NCBI GenBank assembly: GCA_027923505.1
Contig: BROI01000006.1
Location: 1,116,001 to 1,180,000 of the forward strand
Length of the DNA stretch: 64,000 nt
Direction: 5' to 3'
Source: Mayamaea pseudoterrestris
Lineage: Eukaryota > Bacillariophyta > Bacillariophyceae > Sellaphorales > Sellaphoraceae
Shown here: in pieces, positions 51,877 through 60,645 of the stretch
How the letters are laid out: each line of letters begins with the position of its first letter
How positions within the stretch are numbered: the first letter of the stretch is position 1
Program-made: the position numbers and the translations under genes
The notes under the pieces: model-generated
Told to the model about the DNA's origin: nothing
Database searches by the model: none
The model's input: only the letters and a program-made list of their open reading frames with translations

Positions 51877-54800
51877 CTAATAGTTAGATTCCTTGAAGAG
51901 CAGGTTCTTTAAGTGCTTGCTTGCCGTAGCCCGTGGAAGAAACTTGGTAAGTACATCCGCCGGGTTTGTCGTTCCCATGATGTGGTTGAAATTAATAATT
52001 CCCGCCGCAATCGCTTCGCGTACACGGTGAAATGCCAGTGCATTGTGTCGCTTCGTCAGACTAGAGTGCGGTAGGTTGCTGCTTTGCGTTACCGACTTGT
52101 TGTCTCCAAACATCCATGAAGGTCCGTCGAGCGGAACTCCCAACATGCGTAGCGTGAAGCGAAGATCCATGATCTGCTCCGTGCTCACTCTCGCTGCTAC
52201 AAACTCCGAGCCGTACGTCGCCGTCTCGACCGTCGCTTGGCGTTTCGAAAACCAATCAACGACTGTTCCATTCAACATGTGTAGCATGCCCATCGCTGCC
52301 CGTCCCGTCGTGTAATCGTGGTACAGGTTCGCATCTTCGAACGTTGACATTCGCACCGCCTTGCCGCGCGGCGTGGGCATGTTCCACGGAAGCTCTTCGC
52401 AGATCTTGCCGTACACACTGTAATCCCAATCCATCTTGTCAACTGTCGCGTATCGCTCGTCCGTTGGAATCGAAACGTTGAATCGAATCGCTCCATCCGG
52501 GTATCTTCGTAAGTATCCGCAAATATGCTTCAACCGTTCCAAGTGCCCCGCTCGTGGCGCAGCTCGGAATCTCCCCATAGTCATGACAGCACAGTGAATG
52601 TCGAATCGACATAAACTTACTGCCCATTGCAACGCACCAATTATCGATTGATACTTCGCAATTCCGTCGTCGTCAAGTTCTTTCGTTTCGTCGAGTTCCG
52701 GATGATCGCCGTCGCGTAGTGGACTTGTCTGCGGTCGCGGTTCCTCGCCGAACATTTCTTTGTAGTTCGCTAGTAGTCTTGTGACGTACTTCTTCGCTCC
52801 GAAGCAGAGTACGCCGTCGTCGTCTCGCCAAACGTCTGCGCCCAAATGATATGCCAATGGACCGACGCCCTTCAACTTGTAGTTGTAGTTCTCAATTAAA
52901 AGATCCGTTAGTTCCTTCGGATTCTTCATCGCTATCGCTAAATCGTCGACATACACACAAACGTATTCGTAGTGCGTGCCTTTATCGCGCATCCACACGT
53001 CCGGTTCTGCGATACACGGCATGAAGCCAATGTCGCGGAGCGTGTCTGCAAAGTGCTCGTGCCAGCGTGCGCCTGACGTGCGAAGACCGTATAATGCCTT
53101 CACGATCGTGAGCGTGTGACCCTCGAGCTCCCCGAACTCCGGACCTGCCACGATATAAACCTTCTCTTTCGTTTTCGCTTCCAAGTATGCGTTGCCGACG
53201 TCAGCTGCCCACAGTTCCAGACCGTTGAGTTCCGCTAACATCGCTACCATTCGTAGACTTCGCAATGACACAACGCCCGAGTAAACTGAATCCTTCGGCG
53301 GCTCTGTCATATGTCCTCCTGCAACGAGTCGTGCTTTCCGTCGCAAATCGTGCTTGACATCGAATATCATGTGCACGTTTATTCGTTTCCACGGCGCCGG
53401 CATAACCTTACCGACTCCTTGATCTGCGAACGTGTCGTAATCATTTATCTGATTTAATTCCGTTCGAATCGCATCCGTCCACAGCGTGTTGCCGTTGATC
53501 TCGTCGAGAGCTTTCGCATCTTTATAATTGCGCGGCAACCTTACGCCGAATTTGTAGCGTACGCCGTTTGCTTTCGATTTTCGTTTCGCCGCTGTTACCA
53601 TCTGTCGAAACTTCTTTCGCTTCCGAGTGTAATGCTCCAGCTGCTTCCATCCTGGCTTGTCGAGTAAGCCGTGCTTGAGTCCATACTCTGCGATCGTTAT
53701 CGGATCGTCCTTCTTCATGATCGCGAGAGGCTCCCACGTCGTCGTTCCGTCAGTCCATTCGACGAGAACGTTACTTGAACTTCCTTTGTATGTCGGATCG
53801 TTCGGTTTCAAATTAAGCTCGTGTCCGATTACCTTCGTGAATACCCACTGAGTCGCCGGATCGTTTCGTATATCTTCGTCCATCTGTCGTTCGATTAAAT
53901 CCGACAGTTCGTTGTAACTTATTAAGTCTTTCGCTGGCTCCTCTCCCATTTGGATTAGGAAACCTTTCGTCGTTTCGAGTAGCTCGTTATCGCGTACTTC
54001 GATATATTCGCATACAGTCGCTCGCATTTTCTGACCGTTTTCGTGTTCCCTTACGAACGTGCGTCCGATGAGTTCGCTTGGAGAGAACAGAGGGCATTTA
54101 TTCCCTGATTCTTGCTCAGCCCTTCTGAAGAACTTCGCTGGTACGTTGGCGTGGTTCGCCATCGGAATTGTTTCGTCGTCGTTTCCTTCGTAGTTGTCGT
54201 GACTACTTTCTGTCACATGCGTGCTATGGTAGCGTCCTGTCGCGAGATCTGGAGTTTCAAAATTTCGCTCGCTTGCGCGTGTAGCTTCTTCAGAAATCTC
54301 CCCTCCAGACTCAGGGAAGGAAGGCAACTCTCGTGGTAACAAGTAGCTGCGCGAGACCACGTTGGAGCGCGGAATCGCCTGAAGCGTGTCGTCCGTCAGA
54401 ACGAGAAAAGTCATGTGCGGACCGCTATTCTCTGCGATGCCCACGAATCGGCCGTTGCCAGATCGTACCGCCGAGGGAAAGCTCCCCTGCGCCTCAAACG
54501 TGACCGGTTCCCACCACTTGAAATGTAACAAAGGCGAAATATCCGGCAGATTTCCGAACGCAACTTCCGTTGGCGTGCGCCATCCCAGCGATTTCGTCGC
54601 GAGGACGTTCAGTATCATGATTACGAATTTAATCAGCAAAACCCAGCAATGGCCTGGCGAACCCGAATCTCGTTGGAGGTTCTCCATCATTGGCTTAATG
54701 TGCGACGTGTGACGTTCGCATGGATTTTGTTCTGGATGACCCGGTTCTGTGGTCACTTGAGGAATATTGTACATCCGACAGAGATCCCTCACAGCCTTGC

Positions 54801-56943
54801 CAGTCTCCGACTTGGCATTGTCGCTGAGCAGTCCGTTAGGAGCGCCCACTTCGCGGATAAAATCCTCTAACGCGTTTGACATTTCGCTCTCCGACTTCAT
54901 CGGGTAGCCGCGCGTGTAAAAACTTTCTCGTCCAACAAAGAGCTGCATCTTAGTAGCTCCCCCATGCCCTAGAATTCCATCATCCAAAGCTGGCGTGTCA
55001 GAGTGTATCGTGTCCGTGGCGAATAGTTCGCGCAACCGCTGAACGTTCGCGGCCGGAAATCGTGATTTCGTGAGGTGTCGAAATGGTAATCGCGGGTGTG
55101 CGCTGAGATGATACCATGCTTCCGTGTGACGTAAAGTCTGTTGAACGCGCTCAGTCGGGACCCATCCGAGGTACGGCCGAAGAGCATTATAGTCCGGTTC
55201 CTTGCTTCTTAGCTTCCGCAAATTAACGCGTGAAAACTGAGCGTGTCGCACGCACCGATTGATCAGTACGTCAAGTTCGTCGCCAGTGCGTGTCGGCGTG
55301 TGACGATTGCGGTGCGTGATACCGTCATCATCGAATCGTTCGTCGAAAGATCCATAATCATGATCTCGTTCGTCGAAATCGTCGTGCGCGTGCTCGACAT
55401 CGTAAACAGTCGAGTCCCACGGCACGTCCGACGTCATGATGACAGTCGGATACTTATCCAAATCATCGAACGTGGGTTTCGTCACGTCCAAGTACACCAG
55501 GCCATCGCGAATTGCCAATGGCAAAACGTAGCCTCCAATGTTCGTCGTAATTCGTTGCGTTCCGCCAAACATGGTCGGAATATCGTCGACGCGATGTCCC
55601 ATTGCGCGCAATTGATTCGGGCAATGAATCGTCGGTCCGTCTCGCTTTAAAGCATACTGGTGACACAGAAGCAGAATGGTTTCGCCACTAAGGGTCTTTG
55701 CCAGTCCAGCTGCAGTGCCAATCTTGAGAGCTGGGACAATATGATCGTCAATACCAGTCACATCCACCTCGGCGTTCGTTTCCGAAACGACGAGCATGTC
55801 TCCTCCGCATAAGCCTCCGTTCGCGCCGCTGTCGATGAGCGCGCCTTCGTTGATCCGCTCGTAGTGTGCGCGATTGACGCGCATACGACGATGCATGTTG
55901 AAGCTGAATGTACCTCGTCCGGTGTTATCAGTCGTCAACGATCCTGTCACTTGCTGAGTTGTAGTACTCGCATTGTTCGCTTGCAGAACCGATCGTGCAG
56001 CCGTTTGGACTGACATTCCACTATTGCCGGGCTGAATATTAATCGTGCCAGGAACGCTTGCGTGATCGTTCGCTACAGATTCCGTCGCGTGACGCTCTTG
56101 ATGCGCCGCGTTGACTTGCGTCTGCGTCGTAGCCGTGCCTCGTTGGTTGCGCGGTCGCCATCCGTTTTCGGGTGTCTTGGGCGCCGTCGCACGCTTGTCC
56201 TTCAACTGCTTTCGCTGATCAAACTTCATCTCCAACCAGACTTCATCCTTCACGCTCGCGTGAGGTTTCTTCATGATCGCTGCAAATCGTTCCGCCGATA
56301 AGCCGCTTGGAGTCGCGCCGCCATTGCCGCCGCCGCCTCCTTTCGTTCCACTAGACTGCGCTTGATTGATTGTGCGCTTAGTCTTCGTCGTCGATGGGTG
56401 TTTCTTGTCATACTTGATGCAGCACTCTTCTAAGTGCGCGTACAACTGCGCGAAATTGTCTTCCGAGTCGTGTTGCCCCATGTGTTTCTTGATGGCAATC
56501 ATTCCGTCAAAACCTGCTAGTGATGCGCTGAATCCTGTGTGCTCGGAGAAAGCGTCGCGTAGCATGTCGTATCGTTGTAAACCTGTCAGAGCTTCTGCGT
56601 CCATTTCGAGCAGCCAGATGACTTTCTTGTAGAACAGTGCGAGAAATTCGATCGTCGGCCGTGACCACTTCTCGGTCAGCCGCATTCCCTGCAGTTCCGT
56701 TCGCGCGTTCCTTCTCGATGTGAGCAGTAGCGCCTTCTTCGTATCGCGTTCGCAATCGTTGGTAGACTTCGCGTCCGTCCATCGTCTTCTTGAACTGCTG
56801 TACTGCGAGTGATGCAGACGGAGTTCGACAGTGCGTGAGAAAGATCCTGTATACAAACACATTCTTCTTTGCATACGCCTTCTGTTCTTTCGGTCCCTTT
56901 TCCTTCGGGTCATAATCGTCGTCAAAGACTTCGTGGAAGTCAT
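51877..56943 (-). CDS. pol: Element B pol polyprotein (copia type)
   Basis: 1,688 codons with the same domains as in element A: protease, integrase, chromo-like segment, YVDD reverse transcriptase and RNase H. The translated sequence appears identical to that of A. Confidence 0.93.
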   Translation of the reverse strand: MTSTKSLTTIMTRRKRDRKNRRRMQRRMCLYTGSFSRTVELRLHHSQYSSSRRRWTDAKSTNDCERDTKKALLLTSRRNARTELQGMRLTEKWSRPTIEFLALFYKKVIWLLEMDAEALTGLQRYDMLRDAFSEHTGFSASLAGFDGMIAIKKHMGQHDSEDNFAQLYAHLEECCIKYDKKHPSTTKTKRTINQAQSSGTKGGGGGNGGATPSGLSAERFAAIMKKPHASVKDEVWLEMKFDQRKQLKDKRATAPKTPENGWRPRNQRGTATTQTQVNAAHQERHATESVANDHASVPGTINIQPGNSGMSVQTAARSVLQANNASTTTQQVTGSLTTDNTGRGTFSFNMHRRMRVNRAHYERINEGALIDSGANGGLCGGDMLVVSETNAEVDVTGIDDHIVPALKIGTAAGLAKTLSGETILLLCHQYALKRDGPTIHCPNQLRAMGHRVDDIPTMFGGTQRITTNIGGYVLPLAIRDGLVYLDVTKPTFDDLDKYPTVIMTSDVPWDSTVYDVEHAHDDFDERDHDYGSFDERFDDDGITHRNRHTPTRTGDELDVLINRCVRHAQFSRVNLRKLRSKEPDYNALRPYLGWVPTERVQQTLRHTEAWYHLSAHPRLPFRHLTKSRFPAANVQRLRELFATDTIHSDTPALDDGILGHGGATKMQLFVGRESFYTRGYPMKSESEMSNALEDFIREVGAPNGLLSDNAKSETGKAVRDLCRMYNIPQVTTEPGHPEQNPCERHTSHIKPMMENLQRDSGSPGHCWVLLIKFVIMILNVLATKSLGWRTPTEVAFGNLPDISPLLHFKWWEPVTFEAQGSFPSAVRSGNGRFVGIAENSGPHMTFLVLTDDTLQAIPRSNVVSRSYLLPRELPSFPESGGEISEEATRASERNFETPDLATGRYHSTHVTESSHDNYEGNDDETIPMANHANVPAKFFRRAEQESGNKCPLFSPSELIGRTFVREHENGQKMRATVCEYIEVRDNELLETTKGFLIQMGEEPAKDLISYNELSDLIERQMDEDIRNDPATQWVFTKVIGHELNLKPNDPTYKGSSSNVLVEWTDGTTTWEPLAIMKKDDPITIAEYGLKHGLLDKPGWKQLEHYTRKRKKFRQMVTAAKRKSKANGVRYKFGVRLPRNYKDAKALDEINGNTLWTDAIRTELNQINDYDTFADQGVGKVMPAPWKRINVHMIFDVKHDLRRKARLVAGGHMTEPPKDSVYSGVVSLRSLRMVAMLAELNGLELWAADVGNAYLEAKTKEKVYIVAGPEFGELEGHTLTIVKALYGLRTSGARWHEHFADTLRDIGFMPCIAEPDVWMRDKGTHYEYVCVYVDDLAIAMKNPKELTDLLIENYNYKLKGVGPLAYHLGADVWRDDDGVLCFGAKKYVTRLLANYKEMFGEEPRPQTSPLRDGDHPELDETKELDDDGIAKYQSIIGALQWAVSLCRFDIHCAVMTMGRFRAAPRAGHLERLKHICGYLRRYPDGAIRFNVSIPTDERYATVDKMDWDYSVYGKICEELPWNMPTPRGKAVRMSTFEDANLYHDYTTGRAAMGMLHMLNGTVVDWFSKRQATVETATYGSEFVAARVSTEQIMDLRFTLRMLGVPLDGPSWMFGDNKSVTQSSNLPHSSLTKRHNALAFHRVREAIAAGIINFNHIMGTTNPADVLTKFLPRATASKHLKNLLFKESNY

Positions 56944-57667
56944 GCAATGTAGCGATGACTTTCAACTCGGAAATCCACTGTTTCCACGAGGAATCCAGCT
57001 TCATTTCTTTACAATCCCTCGCCGAGAACTTGATAGACTTCGTAAATTGGTCTGAATACTTCTCGTCGTCTTCGTCGTCGCCGAGGTCCAGTACGGATGT
57101 CGGTGACTGCTTCGTGTCCACGTCCACACTCGTCGGTGGCACCTTGTCGGCCGAGTCAGGCTTCGACTCGTTGCCTTCGTTCGTTAGCGTGGAGTCCTTG
57201 GATTCGTCCTTCTTGGATTCCGTTTCGCTTTCCTTCGCTGGAGGTTTCGCTCCGCTTCCGCTGCCCACGCTCGCAATGTTGCGCGCTTGGACTCGTTCCT
57301 TCGCTCGTGCTGTGACGAACGTCGCCAGCGTTTCGGTGGTCAGTTGCGACCATGTCTTGATGTCCGGCGACTCTTGCGCCAAATACCATTCGATCGCGTT
57401 CGTGATCGTGCGTTGTTTCATCTTCGTTAGCGAGTGTTCGCTCGTTTCCTGCGTGACATTGTCGCCATCGTCAGTCGTCGTCGTTGTCGTCGTCGTGACG
57501 TTCCACTTCGTCGCGAAATCGTCGTACTCCATCTCGATCAGTTGCGTAAGCGATTCTACTCCGAGTTCGTCGAATAACTCCTTGAACTGAGGATCTTGGA
57601 AAACGCCTACGTTCTCTTCGTAAACATGCGCAAACGCCGCGTCTTTCTGCGCGCGAGTTTCCGCCAT
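56507..57667 (-). CDS. gag: Element B gag-like protein
   Basis: 386 codons from the ATG at 57667. The protein appears identical to the gag-like protein of A and overlaps pol in the same way. Confidence 0.8.
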   Translation of the reverse strand: MAETRAQKDAAFAHVYEENVGVFQDPQFKELFDELGVESLTQLIEMEYDDFATKWNVTTTTTTTTDDGDNVTQETSEHSLTKMKQRTITNAIEWYLAQESPDIKTWSQLTTETLATFVTARAKERVQARNIASVGSGSGAKPPAKESETESKKDESKDSTLTNEGNESKPDSADKVPPTSVDVDTKQSPTSVLDLGDDEDDEKYSDQFTKSIKFSARDCKEMKLDSSWKQWISELKVIATLHDFHEVFDDDYDPKEKGPKEQKAYAKKNVFVYRIFLTHCRTPSASLAVQQFKKTMDGREVYQRLRTRYEEGATAHIEKERANGTAGNAADREVVTADDRISRTVLQESHLAARNGRRSSDRFTTIRHATRRFLRAHRIQRITSRF

Positions 57668-57816
57668 CGTTGTCGTCGTGACAATGTTCTTGCTATCACC
57701 TGCGGAACTTTCCGGGCCAAGAACCAACGTGCGTCCACGTTACTTCGTAAATCAATAGTACTCTTCGTCGATAAAGTCTCTATGCCGAGGCAATGAGTCT
57801 CAAGACAGTGTTAATC

Positions 57817-58129
57817 TTGTAACTTGTAAATCAAATCGTTGCACCTTTCGCTTGTAGCTGTCCTTGGATGGCCAATCCAAGCTTGCAGTTGCTACAATAC
57901 GAGAGACGAATAAATCGCTTTCTTAACTCTTCAAGCTTAGTAAGTCTGCTTGTTTCTACTCTATATCGCACTAGTTTCAGCAATATACTTGTTGAATCGC
58001 TTCGAAGCCGTCGCTGCCACGCATCACGCGATCGTGAGGCTGTGGTGAGCCGCGAGTGCCGCTGTGTCACCCTATCGGACATTCGGTGTGACTTGCCCGA
58101 TTTTCGCTGTTTTCGTTCGCATCCTGCAA
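57817..58129 (-). repeat. 5' LTR of element B
   Basis: 313 bp. It shares with the 5' LTR of A the single base that sets both apart from the two 3' LTRs. Confidence 0.92.
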
Positions 58130-58230
58130 AACTTATGGCCCATCATTGACGGCAATCATGATTTGAATGAAATTGGAGTGCTCAGCGGGCAATGCTGATG
58201 ATCCCTGCAGCCAAAACGGGAGCAGGGATG

Positions 58231-58257
58231 GCACATTCAACCATTGGTTGAATGTGC
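58231..58257. repeat. Palindrome with 13-bp arms
   Basis: GCACATTCAACCA and TGGTTGAATGTGC are perfect reverse complements around a single T. Confidence 0.9.
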
Positions 58258-58402
58258 GCAGTCTCAGGGCATGGTGATGGCTTCCACGTCCAAATGGACA
58301 AGTCTATGAGTCCCAATCAATGTTCAAGTCCATATTGATGGTACTATGGGGTCTGCAGGCCATTTTGGAAGTCTCACTTGCCACCTGAGGTGCACCACTA
58401 GC

Positions 58403-58425
58403 AGATCCAACAAGTTGTTGGATCT
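58403..58425. repeat. Palindrome with 11-bp arms
   Basis: AGATCCAACAA and TTGTTGGATCT are perfect arms around one G. Its place relative to the GGTGTCTCAG landmark matches that of the palindrome in the 169-bp unit. Confidence 0.9.
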
Positions 58426-58813
58426 ACCAGTCACATTGTCTACTGAGACACCCGACAGGCATACCATCTTGTAGCGCAGCCTGAATAATGATGTTGGCAC
58501 CATTCTGGTGTGATTTGGGTGTATACACGGCATGCTATATGGGCGTTCAACAACTTCTTGTTGAATCTGCAGAGTCGCACCAGTACTGACGAAATTGTTT
58601 GTTGTCTGAGAAACTGTATTAGTATCAATGCATAGCTTCGTTTGCGTTGTTTACAGCTTTGAAATAATTGGACCCATGCAGAAATTAAAATTACGGTAGC
58701 CGCATAACTACAACAGCTGTAACGATAATAATGATTTCATAATCTATATAAACTACCGTCGTAAACGCTTTTTTTGAAAGCATACTCACAAACACTTTCA
58801 TTTCGTTGCGCCA

Positions 58814-59596
58814 TTAATGCAAACTATTCTCCTCAATCAACCCCAGTTTGGGACCGTGGTAGGTTGGTCGCACGCGCACACTGGCGCTGCGGTGCATCAA
58901 GCTGCGTCGGTTGCCGGCAGAGAAGTTGTTGTTGGCGGCATCACCTGCATGATGGCAATTGCTGGAATTGCTAGTATTGCTACTGCTCGCCATGATCATG
59001 TCCTTATCTTGGCGCGGACCATCAAAGAGTTTTTGAAAGGCTTGTTTTTGCAGCATCAAGTCGGCATCGTTGTCGTCGTTGTCATCATCATGATCATGGT
59101 GATGCAAGTAGTCGTTACTATTATTATTGCCATGCTCATCCTCGGATCCACCAAAGGTGCTGGTGGAGTTGTCCAGCAAGCACGAGGAGGATGACGAGTC
59201 ATTGTGATCACCGGCATGACTGTAGTAGTTGCTGTTGCTGTGCACCGACGACAGGTCGTTCCAGGTGCGAGTCGCCTCGTGCGCCGATAGACTTGATATC
59301 ATATGACTTGCCACTGCCCTTTGCGTGTAGTGGCTACTGCTGCCGCCGGCAAGGTTGCTGGTGCGGCTGTGGTTGGAGTTGAGGAGCTCGGCCAAGTAAG
59401 GGTCATTGGCAAGATATGCCTCGTCCTCTGCCTCGGAGTGAGTCTCGACGCTTGTATAAGAGCCGTCGTTGCTCTTTGTGGCTGCTCGAGGATTCATGAA
59501 TAAACTGCTGGATGGTTGCTGGCTGGCGCTTTCCGCCATGATGCGGCGATGGTGCGAGGAGGAGGAAAGGTTTTCCATGTCGTCCGTCACTGCCAT
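58814..59596 (-). CDS. Low-complexity Ser/Asn/His/Asp-rich protein, function unknown
   Basis: A 260-residue single-exon frame with a good ATG (MAVTDDMENLSSSSHHRR). Most of the sequence is low-complexity: Ser runs, Asn runs, and a His/Asp tract (LHHHDHDDDNDDND) near residue 175. Short segments with more ordinary composition are AYLANDPYLAELLNSNH, DADLMLQKQAFQKLFDGP and the basic C-terminus SLMHRSASVRVRPTYHGPKL. It has no signal peptide, no membrane span and no domain I recognise. The amphipathic QKQAFQKLF piece could be a short interaction helix. It looks like a disordered regulatory protein, but that is inference. The opposite strand also has fairly long frames, so expression data would help decide. 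Confidence 0.6.
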   Translation of the reverse strand: MAVTDDMENLSSSSHHRRIMAESASQQPSSSLFMNPRAATKSNDGSYTSVETHSEAEDEAYLANDPYLAELLNSNHSRTSNLAGGSSSHYTQRAVASHMISSLSAHEATRTWNDLSSVHSNSNYYSHAGDHNDSSSSSCLLDNSTSTFGGSEDEHGNNNSNDYLHHHDHDDDNDDNDADLMLQKQAFQKLFDGPRQDKDMIMASSSNTSNSSNCHHAGDAANNNFSAGNRRSLMHRSASVRVRPTYHGPKLGLIEENSLH

Positions 59597-60086
59597 TGCC
59601 GTGTATGAAAGTGCTCCTTACAGTTATTCCCCTTGACTAGACGCAAAGGAAGACGACTGCTGCTATTAGACGTATAAAGGCGTCGATGAGGGATCAAACC
59701 AACGAGAGTCTCTTATCGTCGTCAGTCGCGGAGGGAGGAAGGCTTCTCAGTCTCGGCGACGACGCGTCGACCCTTGCTGTGGCGTGCATTTCCGTGACGC
59801 ACCCAAGGCATTTGTTTGAAAACTTCAAGAATGACCGCATTGACAGTTCTTTTGGCAAGACTCGAAGTCGAGCGACCAATTTGACGGGACTCGTGACCAT
59901 TGCGCATGTTCGCTATAGCTGGCCAGCTATCAGACCATAAATAGATCATACCAGCAGTACATGCAGCACAATACAACTATATTATGTGCAGCCTCACTAG
60001 CTTAGCTATGTAGAGTTGGCAGTAATGGCTCTACTAGATTGATAAAGGTATGTGGAGCGACAAGCATTGTGAAACATCTTAAAGCT
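59597..60086. other. Intergenic region with no recognised feature
   Basis: 490 bp. Overlapping short frames on both strands have no recognisable content. It should include the promoter of the 58.8-59.6 kb gene and the 3' end of the next one. Confidence 0.5.
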
Positions 60087-60380
60087 TCAATTCGGCAAGA
60101 TCCCGTCGGCAACCAGAGGCTCCAAACCTTGAATCTGCAGCTCGTACGATAGCTTGGAGAAGCAGTCGTCATCTTTTCCTCTCTCGCCTTTTGGTTGCTT
60201 GTTGGAAATCTGTACCGTCATCGTCGCGGCAGATTTCTTGCGGCCTCGAGGCTTTGCGCTGTTTTTTACTATAACTCTGGGCGGAGTAGATGGTTCTCTT
60301 TTTGTTTGAGTCTGCTCACTATAATGTACTCTTTGGGAAGATGGTCCTTCTTCTCGTTTGCTTGTAGCTGGTGCTTTCAT
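60087..60380 (-). CDS. Small basic protein with AT-hook-like motif
   Basis: 97 codons from an ATG at 60380. The first 60 residues are basic and disordered (KREEGPSSQRVHYSEQTQTK) and include KPRGRKKSA, which fits the Pro-Arg-Gly-Arg-Pro/Lys core of AT-hook DNA-binding motifs. The C-terminal 30 residues look more structured (CFSKLSYELQIQGLEPLV). No family is recognised. A nuclear DNA-binding role is suggested only by the short motif. The frame is short, so the call is moderate. Confidence 0.5.
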   Translation of the reverse strand: MKAPATSKREEGPSSQRVHYSEQTQTKREPSTPPRVIVKNSAKPRGRKKSAATMTVQISNKQPKGERGKDDDCFSKLSYELQIQGLEPLVADGILPN

Positions 60381-60645
60381 GTTCCCTTATTGTACATCTT
60401 AGCGGGATCATACTCGTTACTATACTCGCTTCCTTACACCATATATGCAACCTCTACCGGAACAATCACAACAACCTCTCTGCAAACTACAACCATGCAT
60501 CGCATAGAAACTCACTTAAAAGAATAAAGTACGAGCGCTCTAACGATGTATTTCATGGTGGTGACGACTACCTTTTACACTCAATCACTCACATTCATGC
60601 ATTCATGAATTCAATTCAAACTTGACCATAAAAAATCTATCTTGT

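Larger units (their letters stand above)
51547..58129 (-). mobile_element. Ty1/copia LTR element B, tandem copy of A, looks whole
   Basis: Also 6,583 bp, same orientation and same parts: LTR (57817-58129), gag, pol, LTR (51547-51859). Every open frame has the same length and, as far as I can read, the same sequence as in A. The right flank is AACTT, not a match to the left flank of A or B. It looks whole. Confidence 0.93.
58130..58813. other. Right flank of the LTR pair: inverted, diverged satellite with palindromes
   Basis: The segment at about 58441-58530 reads, on the minus strand, as the central part of the 169-bp unit (CACCAGAATGGTGCC, then AACATCATTATTCAGGCTGC, then GGTGTCTCAG). Two perfect palindromes lie in the same stretch (next entries). 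From 58.6 to 58.8 kb I see nothing recognisable. Confidence 0.7.

Noticed and set aside
44959-58134. A target-site duplication around the LTR pair
   Set aside because: The 5-bp flanks GATGC and AACTT do not match, so none is claimed.
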